From assembly GCF_020564935.1 (NCBI RefSeq), contig NZ_JAJCXB010000003.1, forward strand, positions 248,001 to 312,000: a stretch of 64,000 nucleotides of DNA. Direction: 5' to 3'. Both the position numbers and the translations under genes were made by a program. The first letter of the stretch is position 1; each line of letters opens with the position of its first letter. The notes under the pieces were generated by a model that was not told where the DNA came from, did no database searches, and was given only the letters and a program-made list of their open reading frames with translations. Source of the stretch: Streptomyces pinistramenti. GTDB lineage: Bacteria; Actinomycetota; Actinomycetes; Streptomycetales; Streptomycetaceae. Of this stretch, positions 7,563-15,877 are shown piece by piece.

Positions 7563-7820
7563 ATGTGCGAGCGCGAGCGGCGGACGGACGGTGCGGCACC
7601 GATGAGCACGGAAACGGGCGCGGGCGCCGGCAGGGGACGGACCGGCGGGATGGGGACGGCCGGTACCTCGCACCCCGAGCAGGGCGCGCCCGCCACGGTG
7701 CCGCTCGCCGACTGCGTCCGGTGCGGCGAGCCCACCGAGTACCCCGAGACCTGCCCCGGCATCGTGTTCTGCCCGGTCTGCGCATGGCAGGAGGCCGCGC
7801 GCTCGGCCTGCTCCGGCTAG
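7563..7820 (+). CDS. Small zinc-ribbon-like hypothetical protein
   Basis: An 85-residue protein. The first half is a low-complexity Gly/Arg/Thr region. The second half carries CVRC, then CPGIVFCPVC, and ends ARSACSG. Two CxxC knuckles 15 residues apart suggest a zinc ribbon. ATG at 7563 lies 9 bases after TAGGCT, a common Streptomyces -10 box, so a nearly leaderless message is possible. An internal ATG at 7602 is an alternative start. No function is assigned. Confidence 0.55.
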   Translation: MCERERRTDGAAPMSTETGAGAGRGRTGGMGTAGTSHPEQGAPATVPLADCVRCGEPTEYPETCPGIVFCPVCAWQEAARSACSG

Positions 7821-7834
7821 CCTCCTGCCCCGGC

Positions 7835-7867
7835 CCGGTTCCGTCCGTCCCGGCAGCCAGGAACCGG
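7835..7867. terminator. Bidirectional hairpin between convergent genes
   Basis: CCGGTTCC (7835-7842) and GGAACCGG (7860-7867) form an 8-bp stem between the zinc-ribbon gene (plus) and the PhoX-family gene (minus, stop at 7869). Confidence 0.5.
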
Positions 7868-7868
7868 T

Positions 7869-9245
7869 TCAGTGTGACCAGGGCCCGGTGACCGCGAACG
7901 TGGTGCCCGGTGTGTAGCAATTGACGTACATGCTGCGGTAGTCGGGGGAGAAGGTGACGCCGGCGAACTCGCCCCATGCCGGTTTCTCCGGGGTGCCGAT
8001 GTTCTGTCGGCCGCGGGCCATCGCGTAGACCCGGCCGCGCCGGGTCAGCCCGAAGACGTGCTGGGCACCGCCGCCGTCCTCACACACCATCAGGCCGCCG
8101 CCGGGCGCGAGGCAGATGTTGTCGGGGGACTCGCCGGGGAGCTGGAGGTCGCTGTCCGGGCCGAAGACGACGACCAGCGTGAGCCGGCGCTGCTTCGGCT
8201 CGTACTTCCACACCTGGCCGTAGTGGTCGGCGGCCGAGCCCTCCTCGCTGTGCGCGAAGCTGGAGACGAAGTAGACGCAGCTGCCGCCCCAGTAGCAGCC
8301 CTCCAGCTTCTGGGCGTGGGTGATGCCACGCGGCCCGAAGTCCTGGAAACGGACGGGGGTTCGGCGGGCCAGTGGGTCGGGGACGTCCACCCAGGTCAGG
8401 TGGTCGAGGACGGTGCCGGGCTGCTGGATCGTGGAGAGGTCGGGGACGCCGGGCACCCGCAGGGCCTGGAGGCGGCCGCCGGCCCGCAGCGAACCGCGGC
8501 CGCCGCGCGGCCTGTCGGGCAGGAAGCGGTAGAAGAGCCCGAACGGCTTCTCGAAGGCGTCCTCGGTCTCGTAGACCGCGCCGGTGCCCGGGTCCACCGC
8601 GATTGCTTCGTGCTGGAAGCGGCCCATCGCGGTGAGCGGCACGGCGCCGGTCCGGCGCGGATCGTAGGGATCGACCTCGAAGATGAAGCCGTGGTCCTTG
8701 GTGTAGTTCTCCTCGCCGGCCAGGTGTTCGGTCTCTTCGCAGGTCAGCCAGGTGTTCCACGGGGTGTGGCCGCCCGCACAGTTGGTGGACGTACCGGCGA
8801 TGGCGACCCGTTCGGAGCGTACGGAGTTGTCCGCGTCCAGCTCCAGTGCCGTACAGCCGCCCTCGGCGCCCGGGTCGTAGGTCAGGCCGGGGACGGCCGG
8901 CACCGGGGAGCGGGAGCCGGTGCGGTTCTCGTGGTTGCGTACCAGGTGGGTGCGGCCGCGGGCGGAGGGCGGGCCGGGAAATGCGGCCATGCCGTCGCAG
9001 TTGCTGGGCACCTTGCCCCCACCGGAGACCAGCGGGTCGCCCTCGCGCGAGAGCACGGTGTAGCGGAAGCCCGCGGGCAGGTCGAGCAGGCCGTCGGGGT
9101 CGGGCACCAGCGGTCCGTAGCCGTGCCGGCCCATGCCGCGGGCGGTCGCGGTCCCGGCGAAGAGCTCCGAGAAGCTTCCGGTGAAGGCGATGCCGACGCC
9201 CAGCGCGCCGGTTCTGGTGAGGATCTGACGTCGTGTCGCGGACAT
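7869..9245 (-). CDS. PhoX family Tat-exported phosphatase (DUF839)
   Basis: A 458-residue secreted protein. The N-terminus TRRQILTRTGALGVG followed by a hydrophobic run and Ala-rich end is a twin-arginine signal. The body has the PhoX/DUF839 landmarks: HLVRNHENRTG near residue 100, NCAGGHTPWNTWLTCEE near 155, QHEAIAVDPGTGAVYETED near 210, and the C-terminal SPDNICLAPGGGLMVCEDG and FSPDYRSMYVNCYTPG. The family uses Ca and Fe to release phosphate from organic esters outside the cell. ATG at 9245 follows GGGAG with 6 bases of spacing. No clear PHO box was found upstream. Confidence 0.85.
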   Translation of the reverse strand: MSATRRQILTRTGALGVGIAFTGSFSELFAGTATARGMGRHGYGPLVPDPDGLLDLPAGFRYTVLSREGDPLVSGGGKVPSNCDGMAAFPGPPSARGRTHLVRNHENRTGSRSPVPAVPGLTYDPGAEGGCTALELDADNSVRSERVAIAGTSTNCAGGHTPWNTWLTCEETEHLAGEENYTKDHGFIFEVDPYDPRRTGAVPLTAMGRFQHEAIAVDPGTGAVYETEDAFEKPFGLFYRFLPDRPRGGRGSLRAGGRLQALRVPGVPDLSTIQQPGTVLDHLTWVDVPDPLARRTPVRFQDFGPRGITHAQKLEGCYWGGSCVYFVSSFAHSEEGSAADHYGQVWKYEPKQRRLTLVVVFGPDSDLQLPGESPDNICLAPGGGLMVCEDGGGAQHVFGLTRRGRVYAMARGRQNIGTPEKPAWGEFAGVTFSPDYRSMYVNCYTPGTTFAVTGPWSH

Positions 9246-9352
9246 GGGCAACTCCCTGCTGGCGGACAGGTGACGTGATGCGCATGTGTGTACCACGTGC
9301 CCCGGCCGCCGGGAACCAGGCGGGCCGGGCGCCTCATCCGGGTGCCCGAAGC

Positions 9353-9368
9353 GGCGGACGGCCGTCCG
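9353..9368 (-). terminator. 16-bp perfect palindrome after zapE
   Basis: GCGGACGGCCGTCCGC abuts the TAG stop of the ATPase gene (stop at 9369-9371). In RNA it folds as a 6-bp stem with a 4-nt loop. It is the likely terminator of that gene. Confidence 0.5.
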
Positions 9369-10493
9369 CTACGGCGCGACCAACGGGCCCGCGTCGCGCG
9401 CCAGCGCCGTCAGCCGGGAGATCGCGCGGAAGTACTTCTTGCGGTAGCCGCCGCGCAGCATCTCGTCGCTGAACAGCTCGTCGAACGCCTTGCCCGAGGT
9501 CAGGACCGGCACCTCGCGGTCGTAGAGCCGGTCGGCGAGTACCACCAGGCGCAGCGCGGTGGACTGGTCGGGCACGGCCTGGACATCGGTGAGGCAGACC
9601 GCCCGGATGCCGTCGCACATCGCGCCGTAGCGGCTGGGGTGCACCTGGGACAGGTGTTCCAGGAGGGAGGGGAAGTCGTCGAGCGAGGCGCCCGGGGTGC
9701 GGTGGGCGGTACGCGTGACGGTCTCGTCGTCGTACGGGGCGGGGGCCTGGGGCAGGCCGCGGTGGCGGTAGTCGTCGCCGTCGATGCGCAGCGGCCGGAA
9801 GTGCGCGCTCAGGCCCTGGATCTCGCGCAGGAAGTCGGCGGCGGCGAACCGGCCCTCGCCGAGCTTGCCGGGCAGCGTGTTGGAGGTGGCGGCGAGCGCC
9901 ACACCGGCTTCCACCAGCCGGGACAGCAGGCTGGAGACCAGCACCGTGTCGCCCGGGTCGTCCAGCTCGAACTCGTCGATGCACAGCAGGCGGTGCTCGC
10001 CGAGGGTGCGGACGGTCTGCTGGAAGCCGAGCGCGCCGACGAGGTTGGTCAGCTCGACGAAGGTGCCGAACGCCTTGCGCTCGGGCGGTGCGTCGGTGGC
10101 GTGCCACAGGGAGGCCAGCAGGTGGGTCTTGCCGACGCCGTAGCCGCCGTCGAGGTAGACGCCGCGCGGGCCCTTCGGCGTGGCCGGCTTCTTGGCGAAC
10201 CAGCGGCGCTTGGCGCTGCCCGCGTCCGCGGAGCCGCCGATGCCCGCCGCGAACGTGCTGAGCACCTGGACGGCCTCGGACTGGCTGGGCTGTTTGGTGT
10301 CGGGGATGTAGGTGTCGAAGCGGGCGCCCTGGAAGCGCGGCGGCGGCACCATCTCGGCGACGAGCCGGTCCGCCGGGACCTGCGGGGCGCGGGAACTCAG
10401 CGCGACGGGCGCGGCCGTGCTCCCGCCGTCCGGCGGCTCGGCTATCGGAGCGGACGGGGCGGAAGAGGACGACGAGGGCTGGGGTGACGACAC
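9369..10493 (-). CDS. zapE: ZapE/AFG1-type cell-division ATPase
   Basis: A 374-residue AAA+-like protein. After a Ser/Pro-rich N-terminus (residues 1-45) come FDTYIPDTKQPSQSEA, Walker A GGYGVGKTHLLASLWH near residue 118, Walker B LLCIDEFELDDPGDT near 168, and sensor SNTLPGKLGEGRF. This is the layout of AFG1/LACE1/ZapE proteins. In E. coli ZapE binds FtsZ and acts in late division; the mitochondrial homologue helps protein turnover. GTG at 10493 is close to the divergent start at 10562, so both promoters share 68 bp. Confidence 0.85.
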   Translation of the reverse strand: MSSPQPSSSSSAPSAPIAEPPDGGSTAAPVALSSRAPQVPADRLVAEMVPPPRFQGARFDTYIPDTKQPSQSEAVQVLSTFAAGIGGSADAGSAKRRWFAKKPATPKGPRGVYLDGGYGVGKTHLLASLWHATDAPPERKAFGTFVELTNLVGALGFQQTVRTLGEHRLLCIDEFELDDPGDTVLVSSLLSRLVEAGVALAATSNTLPGKLGEGRFAAADFLREIQGLSAHFRPLRIDGDDYRHRGLPQAPAPYDDETVTRTAHRTPGASLDDFPSLLEHLSQVHPSRYGAMCDGIRAVCLTDVQAVPDQSTALRLVVLADRLYDREVPVLTSGKAFDELFSDEMLRGGYRKKYFRAISRLTALARDAGPLVAP

Positions 10494-10561
10494 AACGCTC
10501 CAGCCTAGTCGCTGGGCGGTATGGCCTGGTGTGCAGGGCGAGACATGTCACACTGCCGCCT

Positions 10562-11362
10562 ATGCGACGCCTGTACCCGCTTCCCGACCCGGCCGTCCCG
10601 CCCGGGGACGCCGCGAACACCGACCGTGAGTGGACGCTCGACGAACTCGCGGACTCCTACGCGTATCCGGCGGCCGACGATCCGGTGCGGGCCGGGCGTA
10701 CCGGGTGGCTGCGCGCGAACATGGTGGCGTCGCTGGACGGCGCGGCTCATCACGACGGCCGCTCGCAGCCGCTGTCCGGGGCCGCCGACATGCGGATCTT
10801 CGGTGTGCTGCGGGGGTTGGCGGATGCGGTCGTGGTGGGCGCGGAAACGGTTCGTCAGGAGGGGTACAGACCGGCCCGCGCCCGGGAGGCGTTCGCCGCG
10901 CGGCGGGCGGCCGCGGGGCAGGCTCCGGCCCCCGCCATCGTGATCGTGACCGCCGGGCTCGGCCTGGACTTCACGCTGCCGCTGTTCACCGGGCCGTTGG
11001 TGCCGACGCTCGTGCTGACCGGGGCCGGTGCGCCCGCAGGCAGGGTGGCGGCGGCGCGGGAGGCCGGGGCCGGGGTGCTGTTCGCCGGCGAGGGGCTCGG
11101 CGTCGATCCCGCCCGGGTGGCCGGGGTGCTGGCCGGGAGGGGGTACCGTCGGCTGCTCACCGAGGGCGGCCCCGCGCTGCTGGGGCAGTTCGCCGCGGCC
11201 GGTGCGCTGGACGAGATGTGCCTTTCACTGGCGCCGGTCGTTGCGGTGGGGGACGCGCCGCGGATCATGAGCGGTCCCGCCGTCCCGGTGCCCGAGCGAT
11301 TCGGTCTGGTGTCCGTACTGGAAGAGGCCGGGTTCCTGTTCACCCATTACCGTCGAAGCTGA
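10562..11362 (+). CDS. RibD C-terminal-like pyrimidine/dihydrofolate reductase family protein
   Basis: A 266-residue cytoplasmic enzyme of the RibD C-terminal/DHFR-like fold. Visible landmarks are RANMVASLDGAAHHDGRS (substrate and NADPH entry), ADAVVVGAETVRQEGY, and the nucleotide-binding RRLLTEGGPALLGQF followed by LDEMCLSLAPVV. In riboflavin synthesis this fold reduces the ribosylamino-pyrimidine with NADPH. The stand-alone copy has no deaminase domain and no rib genes nearby, so its substrate is uncertain. ATG at 10562 gives the conserved RRLYPLPDP start. Confidence 0.8.
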   Translation: MRRLYPLPDPAVPPGDAANTDREWTLDELADSYAYPAADDPVRAGRTGWLRANMVASLDGAAHHDGRSQPLSGAADMRIFGVLRGLADAVVVGAETVRQEGYRPARAREAFAARRAAAGQAPAPAIVIVTAGLGLDFTLPLFTGPLVPTLVLTGAGAPAGRVAAAREAGAGVLFAGEGLGVDPARVAGVLAGRGYRRLLTEGGPALLGQFAAAGALDEMCLSLAPVVAVGDAPRIMSGPAVPVPERFGLVSVLEEAGFLFTHYRRS

Positions 11363-11503
11363 CAATCAGCGGAATTACCCGTTCCGCTTCGCTTCCTTTG
11401 GGCAAACTGGATGTCACAGGCCCCGGTGGCGACGGGGCAGGATGGTTTCTGTGGGGTGCCGTGCCATGCGGTGACCCGGAAGAAGAGAAGAAGGGCGCCC
11501 GTC

Positions 11504-11998
11504 GTGATCACGAGCGTATTGATGATCGAGAAGCCTCTGACGCCCGCCGATGTGGACTTCGTGACCACCCTGCACGGCGACGATCAGGTCTCCTTCGTCG
11601 TCCTCATGCAGCCGCGCGGTGCGCAGGACATCCTGCTGCGGGCGATCGACGACGTCGCACTCGGCGAGTTCGACGACGCCGTACGCGAGGGGGAGGAGCC
11701 GGGCGGCAGCCGGGCGGAGGTGCCGGCCGAGCAGGCGCTGGCCCATACCCTGGCCGCGCTGCGGGACACCGGGGCCGAGGCCGTCGGCCAGGTCGTCGAG
11801 CACCACCCGCTGGATCTGCTGCGGTCCACCGTCGAGGAGACGGGTGCGGACGAGGTGATCGTGCTGACCACCCCGCACTTCGTGGAGGAGTTCTTCCACC
11901 GCGACTGGGCCTCGCGGGCCCGGCACAAGGTGGGCGTACCGGTCCTCAAGCTGTTCTCCCACGCACCCGACGACCCGGCCCAGACCGCGGGAGGCTGA
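11504..11998 (+). CDS. UspA-like small protein
   Basis: A 164-residue protein starting at GTG 11504 (ITSVLMIEKPLTPADVDF). It has a Rossmann-like pattern of beta strands (VSFVVLMQPRG, DEVIVLTTPHFVEEFFHRDW) and ends ARHKVGVPVLKLFSHAP, which resembles the last strand of universal-stress-type folds. Streptomyces homologues were once labelled indole-3-glycerol phosphate synthase, but no TrpC active-site motif is visible. ATG at 11522 is an alternative start. Function unknown. Confidence 0.65.
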   Translation: MITSVLMIEKPLTPADVDFVTTLHGDDQVSFVVLMQPRGAQDILLRAIDDVALGEFDDAVREGEEPGGSRAEVPAEQALAHTLAALRDTGAEAVGQVVEHHPLDLLRSTVEETGADEVIVLTTPHFVEEFFHRDWASRARHKVGVPVLKLFSHAPDDPAQTAGG

Positions 11999-12012
11999 GC
12001 CGGGGCCTGTCG

Positions 12013-12684
12013 TTACGCACCCGTGAGCCGCCCGTCGGTCACCTCCGCGACCGCGTCCACCGCGTCCAGGTGCGAGCGGTCGTGGGTGACCAGCACCGTC
12101 GCCGTGGCGCGCCGGTGGGTGAGCGTGGTCAGCAGGTCGAGCACCGCGGCGCCGCGCTCGTGGTCCAGGGCGCTGGTCGGCTCGTCCACCAGCAGCACCG
12201 CCGGGTCGTTCATCAGCGCCCGCGCGATGTTGATCCGCTGCCGCTGGCCGCCGGACAGCTGGTGCGGCCGCTTGCCCGCCTGATCGGCCAGGCCGACGGA
12301 GGCCAGCAGCTCCAGCGCCCGCGCCCTGGCCTTTCGGGGTGAGCGCCCGTCCAGATGTGCCATCACCTGGAGCTGCTCGGCCGCGGTCAGCGACGGCAGC
12401 AGGTTCGGCTGCTGGAAAACGGTCCCGATGGTGGTGCGGCGCAGCGCCGTCAGGGTGCCGCGGTCGAGGCCCGCGGTGTCCCGGCCCGCGATCACCACCC
12501 GGCCGCTGTCCGGCGTGATCAGCGTTGCCGCCACGGCCAGCAGGCTGGACTTGCCGGAGCCCGACGGGCCGATCACGGCGGTCAGCGTGCCGGCCGGCAC
12601 CGTGAGCGACACCTTGTCCAGGGCGGTCAGGCGGGCCCCGCCGTCGGGGTAGGTAAGGGTGACATCGGTCAGTTCGAGGCTCAT
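12013..12684 (-). CDS. MacB/LolD-type ABC ATPase
   Basis: A 223-residue ATPase with Walker A GPSGSGKSSLL near residue 40, Q-loop FQQPNLLPSLT, perfect signature LSGGQRQRINIARAL, Walker B VLLVDEPTSALD and switch VTHDRSH. This is the type-VII (MacB/LolD/FtsE) class that drives mechanotransmission or peptide and antibiotic export. Its ATG at 12684 overlaps the stop of the permease gene by 4 bp. It is divergent from a two-component system that probably controls it. Confidence 0.9.
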   Translation of the reverse strand: MSLELTDVTLTYPDGGARLTALDKVSLTVPAGTLTAVIGPSGSGKSSLLAVAATLITPDSGRVVIAGRDTAGLDRGTLTALRRTTIGTVFQQPNLLPSLTAAEQLQVMAHLDGRSPRKARARALELLASVGLADQAGKRPHQLSGGQRQRINIARALMNDPAVLLVDEPTSALDHERGAAVLDLLTTLTHRRATATVLVTHDRSHLDAVDAVAEVTDGRLTGA

Positions 12685-13751
12685 CGGACACTTCCCAGGG
12701 CGGTCAGCGGGTCGACGGAGGTGATGCGGCGGATGGAGAGCGCGGCGCCCACGGCACCGAGCGCGATCATGACCAGCGCGGGAACCAGCACGGTCGACGG
12801 ATCCAGGACGAACGGCACGGCCCCGCCGACCGCGGCACCGAACCCGGCCGCGAGCGCGGTGCCGACGCCGGTGCCGAGCACCAGCAGGACGACGGCCTGG
12901 CCGAGCGCGTCCTTCAGGAGATAGCCGGTCGAGGCGCCCAGCGCCTTGAGCACCGCCACATCGCCGCTGCGCTGAATCGTCCAGACGGTGAAGAACGCCC
13001 CGATGACCAGCGCCGAGATCGCGAACAGGAAGCCGCGCATCAACTGGAGCGAGCCGTTCTCCGCGCTGTAGGAACCGATGCCCTCCAGCGAGGCGGCGGC
13101 GGTGACGGTACGGGTGCCGAGCCGCTTGTCGGCGGCAGCCAGGTCGGGCGACCCGGAGGTGGTCAGGGCGAGCACGGTCGCGCCGCCCGAGCCGCCGGGT
13201 AGCTTCTGCCGGTCACCGAGCGACGTCCAGATCACCGGCGTATGGCTGTACATCGCGGCACCGGACACCGCTGCCACCCGCACCGTCCGGCCTCCCACGC
13301 CGACCGAATCCCCGGCCCGCACCCCCAGGTCGTCGGCGGCCTGCTGCGACAGCACGGCCCGGCCGTCGGCGATCCTGCCCGCCTCCGGCGCCAGCCGCGA
13401 GCCGGGCCCGACGGCGAACGCCGACACCGCAGCCGTCCTGCTGCCCGCCTCCGCCTTGGCGGTGGCGATGCCCAGCGGCTCGGCGCGCTCCACTCCCGGC
13501 ACCTGCGACCAGCCCCGCACACTCCTGCCGGACAGCCGGGAGTCGGCGAAGGACACCGTGCCGCCGTCGGCCGGCGCGGAGAACACCAGGTGATCGGCGG
13601 GCAGCGAGGTGATCGCCGAGGTGTTCTCCCGGCCCAGGCCGGCCGTCAGTCCCGACAGCAGGCCGACCAGCACCGTGATCAGCACGATGACGGTGCCCAT
13701 CAGGGCGAACCGGCCCCTGGCGAATCTCAGGTCTTTCCAGGCGACGAACAC
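12681..13751 (-). CDS. FtsX/MacB-like ABC permease
   Basis: A 356-residue membrane protein. One N-terminal helix (FALMGTVIVLITVLVGLLSGL) is followed by an extracytoplasmic domain of about 200 residues and then three C-terminal helices (FAISALVIGAFFTVW, VVLLVLGTGVGTALAAGFG, VLVPALVMIALGAVGAAL). That is the FtsX/MacB permease plan. It pairs with the ATPase at 12013. A role in envelope stress or drug and peptide export is inferred from the divergent LuxR-type two-component system. Confidence 0.85.
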   Translation of the reverse strand: MFVAWKDLRFARGRFALMGTVIVLITVLVGLLSGLTAGLGRENTSAITSLPADHLVFSAPADGGTVSFADSRLSGRSVRGWSQVPGVERAEPLGIATAKAEAGSRTAAVSAFAVGPGSRLAPEAGRIADGRAVLSQQAADDLGVRAGDSVGVGGRTVRVAAVSGAAMYSHTPVIWTSLGDRQKLPGGSGGATVLALTTSGSPDLAAADKRLGTRTVTAAASLEGIGSYSAENGSLQLMRGFLFAISALVIGAFFTVWTIQRSGDVAVLKALGASTGYLLKDALGQAVVLLVLGTGVGTALAAGFGAAVGGAVPFVLDPSTVLVPALVMIALGAVGAALSIRRITSVDPLTALGSVR

Positions 13752-13860
13752 AGGTCCGGCCTTCCTTCCCTCCGGCTGCCGGACCCACCGCCCGGCGACT
13801 GGTCCCCACCGTCGCGCCCGGCAGGGGGTGCGGGCATCGCGCCGGGGAGGGCTTCACCGG

Positions 13861-13896
13861 AATCGAAAGGGGGCGCCCGCGCTCCACCTTTCGATT
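13861..13896. promoter_or_regulatory. Perfect 10-bp inverted repeat, likely operator
   Basis: AATCGAAAGG (13861-13870) and CCTTTCGATT (13887-13896) are exact reverse complements with 16 bases between them, in the 184-bp gap between the divergent ABC exporter and the histidine kinase. The A/T content is high for this genome. It fits a response-regulator dimer site. A second hairpin (GCCGCC/GGCGGC, 13900-13917) follows before the kinase start. Confidence 0.55.
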
Positions 13897-13935
13897 GATG
13901 CCGCCCCCGGAGGCGGCACTTAATCTGGAAAGGCC

Positions 13936-15180
13936 GTGACCGACCTTTCCCTCACCCCCGTACTGCGCGTGCTGCGCGGCTGCCTCCATCTGATGGTGGC
14001 CGCGCTGCTGGCGCTCGCCGCGGCCCGCGCGGTGGCGGAGCACGGCCCGCACGCCGTCGCCGTCACCGCCGCGGCCGTCGTGCTGTTCGCCTGCTACGCC
14101 GCCGGGCCCGCGCTGCCCCGCGTCCGTCCGTCATCCGGTGCCGCCGCCCTCTGGCTGGGTGTCGTGGCCGTCGTGTGGATGGTGCTGCTGGCCCTCACCC
14201 AGGACGGCATCTGGCTGGCCTTCCCGCTCTTCTTCGTGCAGCTGCACCTGCTGCCGCCGCGCTGGGCGCTGCCGGCCGTCGCCGTGACCACCGCCGTCGC
14301 CATCGCCGGATTCGCCCGGCACACCCACACCCTCAATGTCGGTACGGTCATCGGCCCTGTGCTCGGCGCGGCGGTCGCGGTCGCCGTCGTCCTCGGCTAC
14401 CAGGCCCTCTACCGGGAGAGCGAGCAGCGCCGCCGGCTCATCGAGGAGCTGACCGCGGCCCGCAGCGACCTGGCGGCCGCCGAACACGCCGCCGGAGTGC
14501 TCGCCGAACGCGAGCGGCTGGCCCGGGAGATCCACGACACCCTCGCGCAGGGCCTGTCCAGCATCCAGCTGCTGCTGCGGGCCGCCGAACGTGCCCTGCC
14601 ACAGCGGGCCGACACCGCCCTGGGGCACGTACGGCACGCCCGTACGACCGCCGTCGACAACCTCGCCGAGGCGCGCAGGTTCGTCCGCGAGCTGAGCCCG
14701 CCCGACCTGGAGGCGGGATCGCTGCCGGCCGCGCTGGAACGGCTGTGCGCCACCACCGCGCGCTCCACCGGCCTCGCCGTGCACTGCCAGGTCTCCGGCA
14801 TGCCCACCGAACTGCCGACCCCGCACGAGGTCGCCCTGCTGCGCATCGCGCAGTCGGCGCTCGCCAACACCGTCCGGCACGCCGGAGCCGGCCGCGCCGA
14901 GCTGACGCTCAGCTACATGGACACGGAGGTCGCCCTGGACGTCGTCGACGACGGCGCCGGATTCGCCCCGTCCGACGTCCCGCCGGCCGGCTCCGCCGCG
15001 GCCACCGGCGCCGGATTCGGCCTCGCCGCGATGCGCGCCCGCGCCCGCGCGCTGCACGGCACCCTCGCCGTCGAGTCCGCCCCCGGCGAGGGCACCGCGG
15101 TCGCCGTCACCCTGCCGGTGCCGGAGCGGACCTGCGCACCGGCGGACCCGGCGGTGCCACAGGGCGGGGCCGCCCCGTGA
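13936..15180 (+). CDS. NarL-partner sensor histidine kinase
   Basis: A 414-residue kinase. Residues 1-155 hold about five membrane helices (HLMVAALLALAAARAVAE through IGPVLGAAVAVAVVLGY). A short coiled region follows (SEQRRRLIEELTAARSDLAAAE), then the HisKA_3 phosphoacceptor motif LAREIHDTLAQGLSSIQLLL near residue 200. The HATPase domain shows NTVRHAG, DVVDDGAGF and GFGLAAMRAR. GTG at 13936 has GGAAAGG just upstream. Its stop overlaps the regulator gene by 4 bp. The membrane-only sensor resembles DesK/LiaS types that sense the envelope. Confidence 0.9.
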   Translation: MTDLSLTPVLRVLRGCLHLMVAALLALAAARAVAEHGPHAVAVTAAAVVLFACYAAGPALPRVRPSSGAAALWLGVVAVVWMVLLALTQDGIWLAFPLFFVQLHLLPPRWALPAVAVTTAVAIAGFARHTHTLNVGTVIGPVLGAAVAVAVVLGYQALYRESEQRRRLIEELTAARSDLAAAEHAAGVLAERERLAREIHDTLAQGLSSIQLLLRAAERALPQRADTALGHVRHARTTAVDNLAEARRFVRELSPPDLEAGSLPAALERLCATTARSTGLAVHCQVSGMPTELPTPHEVALLRIAQSALANTVRHAGAGRAELTLSYMDTEVALDVVDDGAGFAPSDVPPAGSAAATGAGFGLAAMRARARALHGTLAVESAPGEGTAVAVTLPVPERTCAPADPAVPQGGAAP

Positions 15181-15815
15181 CGGCCGCCGCCCCGATCCGG
15201 CTGCTGCTCGCCGACGACCACCCCGTCGTACGGGCCGGACTGCGCGCCGTGCTGGAGACCGAACCGGGCTTCGAGGTCGTCGCCGACGTCCCCACCGCCG
15301 AAGCGGCCGTCACCCTCGCGGAGCGGCCCGGCATCGACGTGGTCCTGATGGACCTCCGGTTCGGCGGCGAGATGCGCGGCTCCCAGGCCACCGCCGCCAT
15401 CACCGCCCGTGAAGGCGCGCCCCGCGTCCTGGTCCTGACCACGTACGACAGCGACGCGGACATCCTCGCGGCGATCGAGGCCGGAGCGACCGGCTACCTC
15501 CTCAAGGACGCACCGCCCGAGGAACTGGCGGCCGCCGTCCGCACCGCGGCGGCCGGCAAGTCGGCGCTGGCGCCGACCATCGCGCTGCGGCTGATGGACC
15601 GGATGCGGGCGCCCGCCACCGCCCTGACCCGCCGCGAGACCGAGGTCCTGCAACTCGTCGCCGACGGCCTGTCCAACGCGCAGATCAGCAAAAAGCTCTT
15701 CCTCAGCCAGGCCACCGTCAAGTCCCACCTCGTGCACATCTACGCCAAGCTCGGTGTCGACTCCCGTACCTCGGCGGTCGCCGCGGGCACCGCGCAAGGT
15801 CTGATCCGGCGCTGA
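15177..15815 (+). CDS. LuxR/NarL-family response regulator
   Basis: A 212-residue regulator. The receiver domain has acidic D13-D14, phosphoacceptor D59 (LMDLRFGG), the Thr/Ser switch in VLTTYDSDADI and Lys in YLLKDAPPEEL. The C-terminal LuxR helix-turn-helix is LTRRETEVLQLVADGLSNAQ, then KKLFLSQATVKSHLVHIYAK. It is coupled to the kinase by a GTGA overlap. It probably binds the inverted repeat upstream of the pair and controls the divergent exporter. Confidence 0.92.
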   Translation: MTAAAPIRLLLADDHPVVRAGLRAVLETEPGFEVVADVPTAEAAVTLAERPGIDVVLMDLRFGGEMRGSQATAAITAREGAPRVLVLTTYDSDADILAAIEAGATGYLLKDAPPEELAAAVRTAAAGKSALAPTIALRLMDRMRAPATALTRRETEVLQLVADGLSNAQISKKLFLSQATVKSHLVHIYAKLGVDSRTSAVAAGTAQGLIRR

Positions 15816-15877
15816 CGGTGCGGGGTGCGAGAATCAACGTCAGCACGACCGCTCGCGACGATCAGGGAGACCCACCC

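Noticed and set aside
11369..11385. CGGAA/TTCCG inverted repeat before the UspA-like gene
   Set aside because: Arms of only 5 bp are expected by chance often in this composition.
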